Source: Gavia stellata
Lineage: Eukaryota; Chordata; Aves; Gaviiformes; Gaviidae
Direction of reading: 5' to 3'
Length of the DNA: 64,000 nucleotides
Assembly: GCF_030936135.1 (NCBI RefSeq)
Contig: NC_082602.1
Coordinates: 26,601,965 to 26,665,964, forward strand
Shown piece by piece: positions 10,880 to 23,877 of this stretch. Positions within the stretch are counted from its first letter, which is position 1. Every line of letters begins with the position of its first letter. A model generated the notes under the pieces. The model searched no databases. It had not been told where the DNA came from and was given only the letters and a program-made list of their open reading frames with translations. The position numbers were made by a program, and so were the translations under genes.

Positions 10880-10902
10880 ATCTGTGACTGTAGGTCACAG
10901 AT
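10880..10902. repeat. Perfect 9-bp inverted repeat with 5-nt loop
   Basis: The arms ATCTGTGAC and GTCACAGAT flank TGTAG. This is a small potential hairpin or a palindromic factor site in intron 1; it has no nearby gene feature. Confidence 0.6.
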
Positions 10903-13900
10903 GCTGTGGGTTGCATGATGCTTAATGTCACAGGGGTGCAGATGGGGAGTGTACCTCCTGGAAGAGGTCCATTGAAATACTTTCCAATGCTTCTGCAGGG
11001 GGAGGAGGTGAGGAGTTTGTCTATGACTACAGGTATTATTCCCCTTTCGAATTTCCTTCTTCTTTTCAGGGTGCTGAGAGCACCAGATTTACTTTAAAAG
11101 CCGTGTAATTCCCTGTTGGTAGTGCCATCCCAGGTCTCCTTCAGCTGCACTGAAGCTAAGGTTTGGCTGTTGCTGCCCTAGGGAGCCAGGTGTAGGATTG
11201 TGTTGAACTGTGAGTTTTCTACGTTGTCTTAACTGCCTTTAACAGATGGAAGTCCTAGTGCTTGCTCCATTTCATCTGCGAGCCAAGGTACATAAACTAA
11301 GCATATATAAGCACATCTCAGGTCCATTTTGCTGTCTGGTTGTTGCGGTATTTCAGTTGCGAGCAGTGGTCAGGTGGCAGGATTATCTGTACAGAAGCTG
11401 AGAAAGTCTTCAACCCTATACATGCTAGTAAAAATACCATACCTGCTCTGAAGACTGTGAAAGACACTCCCTGCCTCGGACAGCTTATACATTAGTCAAG
11501 GAGCTGGCAGAAGAAAGGAATAGGAAGTAGAAAAGGAGGAAAGGAAAAAGGAAGAGGGTGCGGAAGCAATCATACAGCTAGGTTGCTTGTGGAATAGTTG
11601 CATACATGACTTGTGGATATCCTCTTCAGTCAGTGCACCAGAAATAATCCTAAAATAGTAAGTCTTGAGTGGGACAATACATGAGAGTGGGGGAGAAGAG
11701 CTTTGTCGGTCTATGTTTTCTTTAGAGCGCTTAGATACGGATGCATCTTTTACTCATTTTCTTTTCATAGTTTGTCTATATAAAACTCTCGCAGTTTATT
11801 TTAGATCTTAAATGTAGACTCCGTCTGTCAAAAGGCTGGTATTATCTTACTGCATACTAGAGATTGACAGCTACCCACTCAAAAATGACAGTGGTAATGT
11901 AGGATCTTGAAAATGAGCATATAACAAAACTTTGTCTGCTTTGGCGTTGCCTTAAAGCCTGATTTCCTCAGAGATGACGGGCTTGTAGAGAAGACCAGCA
12001 ATGGGGCGTTGCTGGACTTGGAAGATCTCCGCACCAAGGGTTCCTGTGTTTCTAGCTGAAACCCTGATAGAATTTGCCTCTTGTCCTCTCCAGATTGTTG
12101 CTCCCCTTGCTGGCTCTTGTGACTGCTGCCTACTTCCATCTACCTTGCAGACATTTGTCATGCCCTGCTTGCTTCTGCTGTCAGGGAGAGCTTGTTGTTC
12201 AGGGTCCATGCCTCTTCGCCTGTAAAAACTGTCCCACAGACTTGGTGGTCTAAGGCTGGGAGGTGCTGCAGGAAATGTGTCCTCTAAATAATTCAGGAGG
12301 TGGAGCTGTACTGCCTAGCCGCACTGAACAAACATTCCCGAGAACACGCTGTACTCTGCAGGAGGGTCTGATTTTTCAGGTTAATGTAAGTCCAGGCAGC
12401 CTAGGATCTTCAGAGACGTTTCTTTTAGCTAAGACTTGTTTGGGGTGGTGGATGGAGGCGAATGAAGATAATTAGCTCATCACCATCTTGAGTCCAAGTT
12501 GTTTAACTGTCTCTATGACTGTTCATTGCAGTTTCACTTGTAATCAGAGCACAAAACTCTGTTAACTGGAGTTGAAGCATTTATCAGTAGATTACAGGCA
12601 GAAATATTGCAATTATGTAATAAAATCAGGATAAGCGTCACAGGAAGAAGAAATCTATCCATGTTCAGTTGTGACCGTAGCTGTATAGCCTTAACTGCAC
12701 ACCTTGGCTGGGCGCTCCCCTCTCGGTTTGAGGGAGAAGGAAGTGAGGAAATTAGAAATTAACATATTTTAAAATGAGCTTGTTCAAATTTGTAGTGAAA
12801 AACTTTGAACATTTATCACTTTTTTTCTATTGTAGTTTGTCTCTCCAGAGCAGAGTAAAGGTTATTTGACCGCCTTAACTATCTGTCTGCTTCCCACCCT
12901 GCAGCTTAGTTATCACATCATTTTCTCAACTGTTGTTTTCTTTAAAAACAAGAGATTTAAGTGAATGTTAACTATGTGACAAGTCTGCGGAATCTGTCTT
13001 TCTCTAATAAGGTGGTTTTGAGCCAAAATCTGACAGAAGCATGCTCTTCTTAAAGACCCATTTCATCCCAAATTAAAGAGTTTGCTTGAAGTACTGTGAC
13101 TTGAGGGATGATTCATCATATGTGACAAAGAGGACAGATCTTTGCTTTAAGGAAAGAACTCAGCGTGACTGTCGCTGCGGCTAACACCCCCGTAACACAG
13201 AGTTTCTGTCCAAGGCTGTGCTCTAGCTGTGACCACAGCTCTGATTGCACCAATATGGAGTTGCCATCTTTTGTCCAAGAGTTTGTCTGCATTTGGGCCC
13301 TTTCAGAGCATCACTTCAGGTACTTTGTGACCTGAACAGCAAAGTTTCAATTATGCTTGTGTAAGAGAGGCTCATCTCATCTGTAAATTTTAGACAACTT
13401 TGTGATTAAGGTAAAGGTAATTAGTTGCAACTGCACTTCTGGGTCTCCTGAAATGCATCGGGTCATTCAGGAGAAGAGCTGCTTGTATAACCATAGGATA
13501 TATTTTGTCTGCCATGATATCTTTGTCTGTGACTTTTGGTTTTTGGCTTGCTAATTTCCACAGTTTTGGCAGGAGGCAGCAGAGATCAAAGTACGTCCTG
13601 TACTTGCTCAGAACTTGAACCTCTAAATAACTGTGCAGATTGGATTAAGGACTCCTTGTACCGTGATGATTATACCACCGTGAACTCGGGTGTCTCATCT
13701 GTATAGCACACTTTCCTGCTGATTAAAATTTGTTTTGTTTGTGAGTTGCCCTCACAGTTACACACAATGCTGTAAGAATTTCTCCCTGCATGTCTGCAGC
13801 TATGCAGCAAATGGAAAGCCTGCTCTGAAAGTGTCCGATGCATCCTGGGGAGGAGTGTGGCAGTTTTCTTCAGCATAGTCAGAGCAACTCTGTGACTGTG

Positions 13901-16900
13901 ACCTGTCATTGCCTTTCTGAGAATTTCCCTGCCACCCTCCAAATATTAATTAACAAAAATATACACTATCTTAAGAATAAACTTGGGCAGCTTTTGAGGA
14001 GTTGTGCTATGCTGCGAGGGAACTTGGGAAGTTTCATCTGCCAGAGTTGTTTCGATATGGTTGGGAATTTTTCCATCCTTCCAGCCTCACGAGCCAGGCA
14101 GGGTTGGGCCAGGTTAGTCTCATCTGGCTAGCAGCAGCATCCAGTACCCACTGTCCCCGAGCAGTGGCTCTGCTGGGTGCAGTGCTGCTGGGCAGCAAAG
14201 ATCCTGCCTGAAATGGTGATACTGCCATTGGCCCTTCTAGTGAGACAGAGGATGCGCTCAATGTTTGGCCACATTTCAACGGCAGTTACTCAACCCTGGC
14301 TAAAACACCCATCGACCCCTCACTTTGATTCCTAGAAGTGCTGCTCCCCTAAGGATCTTCAGCAGTCGCTTTTCTGCTGGCAAAAGTGGGAACTGTGCTC
14401 TTTTCTGTAGCTCTGTCAGCCTGTATTAACCCAGTGTTATGTTGAAGTTCACCTTTGTCTGTCTTTCTGTGGTGTTAGAAAGGCATTAATATAGGTAACA
14501 GTTTGTGTTTATTTGTAATCTGACAGCATATGGACATCCTCTGAGGTAATGGGCAGTATATTTAGTAAATGCAAACTGCCCACCTTTTCTTTTTGCCCTT
14601 TTTTCCATTTAAGTCATATTGGGAGGACTAGCAGGATTGAACAGATGTTAGCTTGTGATAGACTAGTGATCTTCTGGCCTGCTTCTCCATCCAGTGCTGT
14701 CTGTGCTGTGCCCTTTGATCGTGGCTGTGCCTATGCAAATGTCTCCTTCTCAGGCATGTCCTGCAGTTATAGCAACTCCGAGCTACAGGTGGCCTTTTGT
14801 TCTGTCTCCTGACAACCTGTGTATTTGGTACTGGGTTTGGGGATGTTCCTCTAATCTGAGCTGCCCTGTTTTACAGGGTAAGAATTTGCCCTTTCCGGTT
14901 AGCTGCATAGGAATCTTCTCAGCTTATGAATGCGTTTAACCGGTGACTTTATGGCTGTTACACGCTCCTGTCTTGCATTTGTTTCAGGGGGTTCATGAAT
15001 CCAAGACGACCGGGCAAGCTGCTCCTGCCAGGGTTGCGCTGCCGTTTTTGCAACATGGGTGAAAGGACTCGGCATGTCAGAGACATCTCAAAAGCAGTCT
15101 CTGAGGCAGGGCCGGTGACAATCTTGGAAAGGCCGTTAGTTATGGCAGGGCAGAGGTGCTCATTGCACGTTGCAGGACAACCTGATTGCACCAGGTTTTG
15201 GTGTGTGCTTCCGTGTCGGAAGAAAGCAAGCACGGAGTGTGGGACCATACTCCTGGATGACTTAATGAAGAGATTCTAGTGGGGAAGTCAGGTCCCTCCT
15301 TACCCCTGCTGTCTTGTGTGATTAGAAAACCCACAGCTAAGAAGATAGGTTTTGAGATGCCAACACCTGGGTGCTGTGGCAGCAGAGCTCTGACAGTCTC
15401 AGCTCAGCCTGTGTGGCTGAGCCTATGAACAGTGCACGTAACGAACACACCTGAAATAACAGCTGGCTGGAGAGAACAGGCTTGCCAAGCAGGAATTGCA
15501 TGCCCATACCTTGCCTGTGACAAGAAGCGTGTTGGTGTGGCAGTCACAAATGATGCTTTCCCTTGATTTCGCAGATACTGTTTGACGGCAAAGGAAGGCT
15601 CAAGGTGCTGCAGAGACCTGCTGTTTATCTGCTTGGACAGGGAGGAACGTGATTTTCCTCCAATGATGTGATTATCAGTGGGATCACTGCCCTCGGTGTT
15701 ATTTTTAGATGACCACTGTAGTCTCTGCAATGGCTTGTGAAACTGTAATGGAGCGCTTTGCATGAGGGGACTTGCTGGGTGCAAAGTGAGGTGATGCTGG
15801 CAGACTGATGCAGCAGACCAAACCACTTAATACCAGTGTGGCCAGTGCTACCTGGGATGCTATGCCCTGAACACCTGCAAATAGAAAGGAGAGACTTTAT
15901 TTAGTGTGGAGGCAGCTTGTGGTGCTGCTGGTTTGCAGGCCTCCTCCACTGAGCCAGTATCCATCCACCCGGCATCGCCTGAGGTTGGTCCAAACAGGCA
16001 ACAGAAAAAAGGATGTGAGAGCTGGGTTGTGCAGGAGATTTAGATGCAGCTTCCTGACTCTTCATTCTTCCCAAGCACTTTTACGCCAGCATATCGTAAA
16101 ACAAAGCCAACCACTGACAGTGCACTGGTGCCTTGCTAGCAAGTGACCGCTTGAGCATGGAAGAAATCCCCAGTGCATTGGGGGAGAGATCTTTTGCCAT
16201 TTAAAATGCTGCTGGCGTCTTGCTGATCATGGATTGCAGAAGCGTAGGTGGGTATGGCGAGCAGCTACCAGTAGTGATAAGCTGTAGGATGCTGGGTTTA
16301 GGGAAGAAGGGAGAACAGGGACCATTCCTTTTCTCATGGGAGTTCAAGACTTCAGGATCCTGAGTGTGGTCCTTAGAACTAGCAGAGGAAAGAGTTCACC
16401 TCAAGAAAGGACAGATCTGCTAGCAGTAAAGAAAAGGATTCTCCCTTCTTCTTTCCTCTTTAATTTTCTGCATTACTATGAGGTGGAAGTTTGTTACTCC
16501 TAGTGGTAATGTGTTTTTATTTCATCTCTAGTTCTGGCGTGTGCAAGGCAGTGATAGAAATTTCAGAGGCAGCTCAAGAGCAGAGGTCCACAGGGGTATT
16601 TTTGGTTTTGCTTTTGTTTTTTGAGATCTGGGAGGAATCATGATCAAAGCAAAAACTAACCGTATCTCGGCTCTACTTGAGACTGAGGGAGCTTGTCAAG
16701 ATACTGATTTGCCAAAAATCGTGGAGTGGGACAGAGAGTGACTTTAGCAGGAAAACAGGTATTGTTAATGCAAAGAAGACAGTTCAGAGAAGGAGGTGAG
16801 CTTTATGCGGTTATCAGTGTCTGTCTCCCCATTAATTAATTTTGAAGCCACTGGCCAACTTGAACCAAATTAGATAGGAAGAGACCTCAAAGATGCATAA

Positions 16901-18116
16901 GATTTCAACAGAATTCCTGAATAACAGATAGGCACAGAGAGACCTTAAAAAATAGCAGGGAAGCATCACTGAGTGAGAAGCTACGTTGTGAGCTTATTAA
17001 GCACTGGGAAATTTGTGAGTCCGTGATTGACTGACTTGATATATGCCCTAGCTTCTGGAAAAGCTTCAATTGCAGCTCGCAGTATGCTAGCCTGCAAAGT
17101 CAATCAGCCTTGTGGAACAAATTGATGGGAGGTCAGTTTTACGGAACTCCAGTGGTTACAGAACTACTTTTATTTTTCCTTTTTGTCTCCTACTGGCTGA
17201 ATAGCAAATTGAAGGGAAAAAGGCTGATAAGCTGTAGGAACAGTTATGAAGAGTGTGGTTTTTTCCAGGAATCTCACCAGCCATCTTGAGCTTTCCCTGT
17301 GTAAAAGGTGTTGAGCTTTGCCCGTTGGAAGCAGGGAGGAAACTCAGAACATTAATGGCATGCCAGCAGACGGTGCAGAGGCTTTTTAGTGAGCAGAACT
17401 GATTCACTCTTTTCTCTTGTGTCCTAGCACACAGATATGACCAGCACGTCAAGTACTGTTGTCCACAAGAGACTTTTTTTTTACTTAATATGGAACTGGA
17501 GCTCATAATCAAGACAGTCTGGGATAATGCTGTCAGTCAAACAATGGTGTAATTGTGGCAGCCACACCAGAAGCCTGATACGGAAAGAGTGCAAAATATG
17601 CAGAAATACTCGCCCTTGCCAAGCTCTGTATTCCTGACTCTTTGTATTAAGCTTTTCATTTGTTAATACTGTATCAGTAGTTACATGTGTTTTGTTTGTT
17701 TTTTTTTTTAAACCTCTTTCTCTATGTGGGATCTTTTTTAAATCTCAGGTGGTGGATGATGGCCAACAGGAAGCCATGGGAGCTGCATGTCTTCTGCCTC
17801 CAGCAGAAGATCAGGCCGTTCTGTTGCATAAAATATCCCCCGTGACAGCCATCCCACTGGTTGGGGGCAGAAAATCGGTCCCACGGCGCTAGCAACCTGC
17901 TGCAAAAGCACCTTTCAGAGCTCTCTGGCTGAGCTAAACAAGATTTGGGAGTGACTAGTGTGGAATGAAAGGGCTAAACAGTGGCTGGGGTCAGACTGAG
18001 CCAGGAGGTAGGTGAAGGGCTGGAGGAAGTGGTGGGCATTGTACAGGGGTGTTGTAAAGACTGGACAAAACCTTTTAAGAAGGCAGTGTATCTTCAAGGC
18101 TGACTCCAAAAGTGCT

Positions 18117-18138
18117 CCCCCCCCCTCCCCCCTCCCTT
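18117..18138. repeat. C-rich low-complexity tract
   Basis: Runs of C broken by single T residues (CTCCCCCCCCCCTCCCCCCTCCC). It is simple sequence in intron 1. Confidence 0.7.
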
Positions 18139-20806
18139 CTTGAGGGGAGGAAAGACTTTTCAGCTACGATATCTGAAAGACCTTTACTCTGTGCTTGGAA
18201 AGCATTTACTGCAGCTACCTGAATGCATGTGAAGGTCATGGCTCACGTCTGGGTCTTCTGTGTGATGAATTCCTCCTTTCCTTACTGGTTGTCTCATTTG
18301 TTTGTTTGCAGACCACTTTTCAAACAGTAAATGCTGAAGAAGGGGAGGAGGGTTGTGTGTTTATTGTGTTGTCTTCAAATTACCTTGTCGTTTTGACTTC
18401 TGTCTTTTTAGAAGAAGCAAACTTCACAAGGAGCTTGCATTTGACTCTCCAGTCTCCTGTCATCTGAAGCTTAGATAAAACAGGCTTGCAGACATCTGTC
18501 ATTGCTGATTGTCTCCATTTGCTGACACTTGGCACTTGGACTCCGACAAAGCCTGTCTTAAATTGCTTTGTCAAAAATAAGAGCTCTTAATTTATTTTCC
18601 TCTCCTTTTCCTAGCTGTATTGTTTTTTCTCTGTTTCATTGTTTTGCTCCTTTTCCCTACCCATTATTAGGAAATTTTTACATCTCACATACCTGATTAT
18701 TAAATACCGTTCTCATGTTTGTAGCTCACTGTTTTACTGAGTTTCTTACTTTTCTGCTCTGACCTTGTATCTCTGTACTTCCCAGAGTATGTGATCATAC
18801 TAAACCACCAGAGAGTGGTTAGGCTGTGGAAACAAGAGTCAAGAGTTTTCTTCTCTTTGGACCCATTTTGTGCTCTTAGGCCCATCCCTTGACTGCAAAG
18901 TCCGAGGATCATCCTGGCATTAAAAGATTAATTCAGGAAGTCTGGAGTGATTTTGCTCTTCATAGTATTGTTTTCCATTCTCAAATTGTATTCTGCTTTC
19001 TCTAGATGGACTAGCTGAAGAAGCAGTCCTCCTTTATTTTCAGCATGCTATGTATTTATTGAGCAGCATTGTATCAGGAAAGCTTCAGATTAAGGGACCA
19101 GACAAATCTGTTGTTGCCTTGCTTCACCTTTGCTGGCATGTAACTTCAGGCTGATACGAAGTGTAAGGGCTTGCTGAATTCCTTGTGTGGATGAAGCCCA
19201 GACAAATCTTCCTTTTTTTCCCCCAACCTTTAGCAGAGCAGATAAAATTTTGGGAACAGAAAGAGTGGCACTGATGGTTTCTTGTTTGTGTCATATTTAT
19301 CTAGCAGTGTCTAAACAAAACTCTTCTTGCTATGATTGTACTCTAAAAGTTTGGAAGGGCAACTAAGGGATTAAATATATTCGGTGTGTCCTAATAAAAG
19401 AGGACTAAATTTGTGTATGTAAGCAGTGAACATTTTGGCTTTGGTTTGAGAATGTAGAGATCTGCAGGGGAGGAAAACAGCACTAGACAAGATGTTCACA
19501 GTGGCCTGGCTGGGTGCTGTGCTATTTGCATCTTGATCTTCTGGAATCAAGAAAATGGAGGGTGTATTTGTGTCCATGAAACCATGTGCCTTGCACGAGT
19601 GTAACCTGAAGGCTGCGTGAGGTGCTGTTGATGAAGCCTTTACCATGCTGTTAATACAGAAAAAGTTAATTTTACAAATCTGGAAACCTTAAGTTCTAGT
19701 GGCATTTTACAAGCTGGGTCAGACTCTTAAATGAATGACCTTAGATTTTGTTTATTTGTGTCCTTGCTATGAGAGCTCTTTTTATCACTAGCTCTTCTCC
19801 CGCACAGGCACTGCCTGCCAACAGTTCTTCTGAAGGCACTTTCCTTCAGGACAGGGTGCAAGGTAAAACTTGTTTATGCTTTTAACTAATGTCTTTAATT
19901 AAAGAAATAGGCTTTAAAAATACTGCTGTTATCTGGTTCAACCCATTAACTTGTTCATTTACAGGTCTTACACTGCTGCTGTGTTTGTCAGCTTTTTCCC
20001 TGGTCCTGACAGCAAGCATCTTGCATATTCTACAGTGGTGAGGGCTCTTGAGGGTGAAGTGTCTTGATAGTTTACTTAACCCGAAGGATTAGTGCAAAGG
20101 TAAATGATGGAAAAAACCAGTTTTCAAAGGAAATTTCTTGGGTTTAGTTGTTGGTGGGTTTTTTTGAGGGTGAATTTATAAATATTATAAAAAATAATGA
20201 TTTTTGAAAGCCACAGTGTGCTCCTGAGTCCTTCCTTTGACACACAAGTACTTTTTGCAAGAACTCTTCAGCTCTGATCCTGGCTTACCACATGGTATTA
20301 AGAAAGTAATTTCACATTTCTCGTACAAAATGGTGACATTAAAATGGTGAATGTACCATGAACTGTGTTTCTTTGTATCAAAATACTGGGAAATTTTGTG
20401 GTATCAGGTGTATAAATACTGTGTAATTTCCCTCTTCAGCTGGAGGTCTGGATGAGAGTCTTCAGGTCTAAATTATTAATTGTTAACCAAGAAACTCCTG
20501 GTTTTCTTCTGCAAAGTTTCGGTCCAGAGGTTTTCAATGCCCTCAAGTACTACGGTCAAACTTTACCTAATTCTTGAGATATAGTTTTATTGTTCTTGGC
20601 TTCTTCTGTACTTATGTGGGGACTGTTCTTCTATTTGTCTGGAAAGCATTACTGTAAATAATCAACATGTGAAGACACACGAGGATCAAGCTTTTGTGCA
20701 CCTCACAAATTGCATATGCTGTGTTTACTGCATAGAAAACAAATAGTCCAAGCGAAAGCTTTTCCTACTTCACAACTCACAGTTAATTGGTTCTGTAGTG
20801 AAGTCT

Positions 20807-21045
20807 CATAGAATGGTTTGGGTTGGAATGGACCTTTCAAGGTCATCTAGTCCAACCCCCCTGCCATGAGCGGGGACATCTTCAACTAGATTGGGTTGCT
20901 CAGAGCCCTGTCCAACCTGACCTTGAATGTTTCCACCGATGGGACATCCACAACCTCTTTGAGCAACCTGTGCCAGTGTTTCACTACCCTCATCATGAAA
21001 AATTTCTTACTTATATCTAGTCTGATATCTCCTCTTAGGTCCTGA
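20807..21045 (-). mobile_element. CR1 non-LTR retrotransposon fragment, 5'-truncated
   Basis: Read on the + strand it begins CATAGAATGGTTTGGGTTGG, the complement of the CR1 3' end, so the element lies on the minus strand. The blocks AAGGTCATCTAGTCCAACCC, CTGCCATGAGCGGGGACATC, GTTGCTCAGAGCCCTGTCCA and AATTTCTTACTTATATCTAG follow in the order of the bird CR1 3' region. About 240 bp remain, with no reverse transcriptase or endonuclease coding, so it is an inactive copy. The far (5') boundary is approximate because similarity fades after about 21040. This is the main evidence for an avian origin. Confidence 0.92.
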
Positions 21046-23861
21046 TTCATTAGCTTCCCATTGTGTCTTTTCCCTCATTCCCAGTATATCCACCCATGAG
21101 TAAGTATTGCTTCTGCAGGGAGAGGGAAGGTGTTGTGATCTGGTCTTCTTGCTAGTGGCATTAAAAAAAAAAAAAGAAACCTGCCTTTGGTTCATAAAGC
21201 TGAAATAGTGTCTAGAAAACAGAAAAAAAAATGGAATCTCTCTATCAATTTTAGCTTTAAATGAATGGATCCAGAGTTTTACATGGAAAAGAGAAAGCTC
21301 TGAGATAAACTTTAATCAATTAAACCAATCTTTTAACTATTAAAGATTAAGATGAGCTCACCTTAGGGAACAGGTGACTCATCACTTCCATAGACTGGGA
21401 CTCTTGACCCTTCTGCTATGGTTGCTCCTGCTCTTCCATGTGGGAATAGTTAGACCATGAACTAAAACTGCCTGTTCGTGGGGTGGTTTTTTGAAGGCCC
21501 TGCTGCTGGATAGCTGAGATATCAAATACAGAGCTGGGGTCCAAGCTGTTCTACCCAGATTCTCTCACTGAACATCTGCCTGATCCATCCCTCTTTCCTC
21601 ATCTCATCTCTGTGCAAGACTCCACCTTTCCAGTCTGAGCACACTCTGGCGCAGGACTCAGTGACCATGGACTCGTTAAAAAAGCATTTGGGAGCCAAGT
21701 CCTGCTGCTGACAATGCCACCGAGAGTCTTCACCTTTGACTAATATCTCAAGAAGACAACTGAGATCTGGTACACTGTCTCCAAAAGCACTGGTGGAACA
21801 ATTTCCGCAGGGCAAGCACCTCCCCTTTGTCCCCTACTCAATGTTAGGAGGAGCTGGGTTTCACCTGGAGGGGATGTTCTTCCTTCCAAAGGTGCTGAAT
21901 GAAGCCACACTGTGAAGCCTTCAGTTACATAGCGGTTATGTGGTCGCCGCTTTGTAATCCTTGCTCTGGCTCCATTTGGAAAGTGCCTCGTAAATCCCCT
22001 AAATGAAAGGTTTGTAGGGGGAGGTTATTAGACCAGCTGAAATATCTTGAGGTGGACAAGATTTTGGATGCTCAGTGACCAGATGAAGGGCTTTTCCCAG
22101 AAGTAGAAATTCTTGTATCATATTCCCCCTTGGAGGCAACAGCACACAGAGATGCAGACTTGGGACTAAACCAGCAGGCTCAGTGAGCAGAGCTGTGAGA
22201 TGAGACTGAGCTTGCTGAAATGCAAACACAGGATCTGAAAAGGGAGTACAGAACCTAAACTGGCAGCGCAAACTGTTTTGATAGCTGCATTTTGGCTTGA
22301 AAAATCCTCAGATGCTTAGAACAGGATAGTCTCTTTTCTAGACCTTTGAACTGCATACCAAAATCTTCGGATGGCCATGTACCATGAGAGCCTGCCGTGC
22401 ATACCTTGGAGAGTGAAGGGGCGAGGGAGCCCGGAGCAGGTTGCCAGCAGGTCCTGTCCATTGTGGGATGGTGTTGGGCTGGGCAGGTGGAGTGAGTGGC
22501 TTCCAAGTCCCCCTGAGATGTGGACGTCAGCATGCAAGCTTGCCTTGCTTTCTTTGGCAGCAGGGAATTTGACTACCCAGCAACCCAGCTGCTGGGAAGG
22601 CTCAGACATCTGTTTTAAGTCCTTTACAGGATAGGATACTTTTTATAATACCCAATCTTTCTGCGAAGAGTAAGATGATCTGATGTGTCTAAGGAGGACT
22701 TCTTATATTTGCACACTGAAAAGACATCCTCCATTTCCAACAAGCACGTGTCTTCCATCTCTTGCTATTTCACATTGCACCTTTCATTTAGGTGATGAAA
22801 TGAACTGTCTGCTTTGACTTCCTAGTTCTTTAGTGCTAACCTGCCTCCGTCCCCAAGTGCCTGGGCTTTCCATACAACAGAAGCCTTTCAGATAATCCTC
22901 ATGTCCTTCTGCAAAGAGGGAGCAGGTACTTTTGCACGGGTGGTGGGTGTTCATCCTTGCATTTCTTGATGTCATTAAAGCGAGAGCTTGTTCAGTTTGT
23001 GTCAATAACACCTTTGATCCTCTTACTTAAATTACAGCATGTGTTCTGCAGAAAAGACCTCTTTAAAGTGCCTTGCAAGGTTATGCTGCTGCATGATGGT
23101 TAATAAAAGTTCATAAAACTATATTGGACTGGAGACTATGAATAGTTTCCCAAGTACAGTTCTCCATGTTGTAGTCTGCAGCAAACATGATTTATTCTCA
23201 GCTGATTGACCTCATGTGGACTTGTGCCTGTGTAAGTAGCAGCTGAAATCAGTGGTCTGAGCACTAATCTGCAAGTAGCAGACAGTAGGTTATTATTTAG
23301 TGAGAATGCTCCGTGAGTCTCTTGCTGCAGCATTTTCATTGAAAAGGTCACTTCCATGAGTTCTTGTGCAGCTGAATTTTATGTTCTTTCTCAGCAAGGC
23401 AGGTCACACTGGAGAGTGCATAATTATAATAAATACAACTTTGTTCTCAGCTGAAAAATCTATCTGAAATAAATTTTTCCAGCACTTCCAAGAAACGCTT
23501 CTAGTAAGATAAATAAAAGCAATTCTTGCAGATTTCACATTCATTCAGCAGGAATGTTGGTGGGTGTAGGGTGCCTCCACTTAAGTCACTCATCACAGTG
23601 CCTTCTGGGCTCTGTCAACTTGTATATTCAATAGCTGGCTAAGGGTAGCATTTGCAAATTGGGTTTCTCGCAAACCAATTAAAACCACGTTCATTATTTC
23701 ATACTTGGTTTGAATGCTGGTTATTACTTTGACTAAAATTGTTCTTAACAGCAAGTACAGAGAGTTCAGTTAGACTCTCAACTTGGGCAAACTTTAAACA
23801 ATGCTTTGATAGGTGCATCTGTTTTTACGGACATGCATGTATTTATACAAGCTTTTGTGGC

Positions 23862-23877
23862 TTTTTTTTTTTTTTTT
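23862..23877. repeat. Poly(T) tract, 16 nt
   Basis: A homopolymer in intron 1. No recognisable retroelement body is attached on either side. Confidence 0.8.

Noticed and set aside
14995-15279. 94-codon + strand frame after a TTTGTTTCAG acceptor-like site
   Set aside because: There is no recognised domain, donor at its end or homology; single acceptor-like sites are common in a 46 kb intron.
17756-17892. Frame after ATCTCAG at 17750-17755 ending in a stop at 17890
   Set aside because: It looks like a terminal exon, but the encoded residues match nothing known and there is no poly(A) signal close by.
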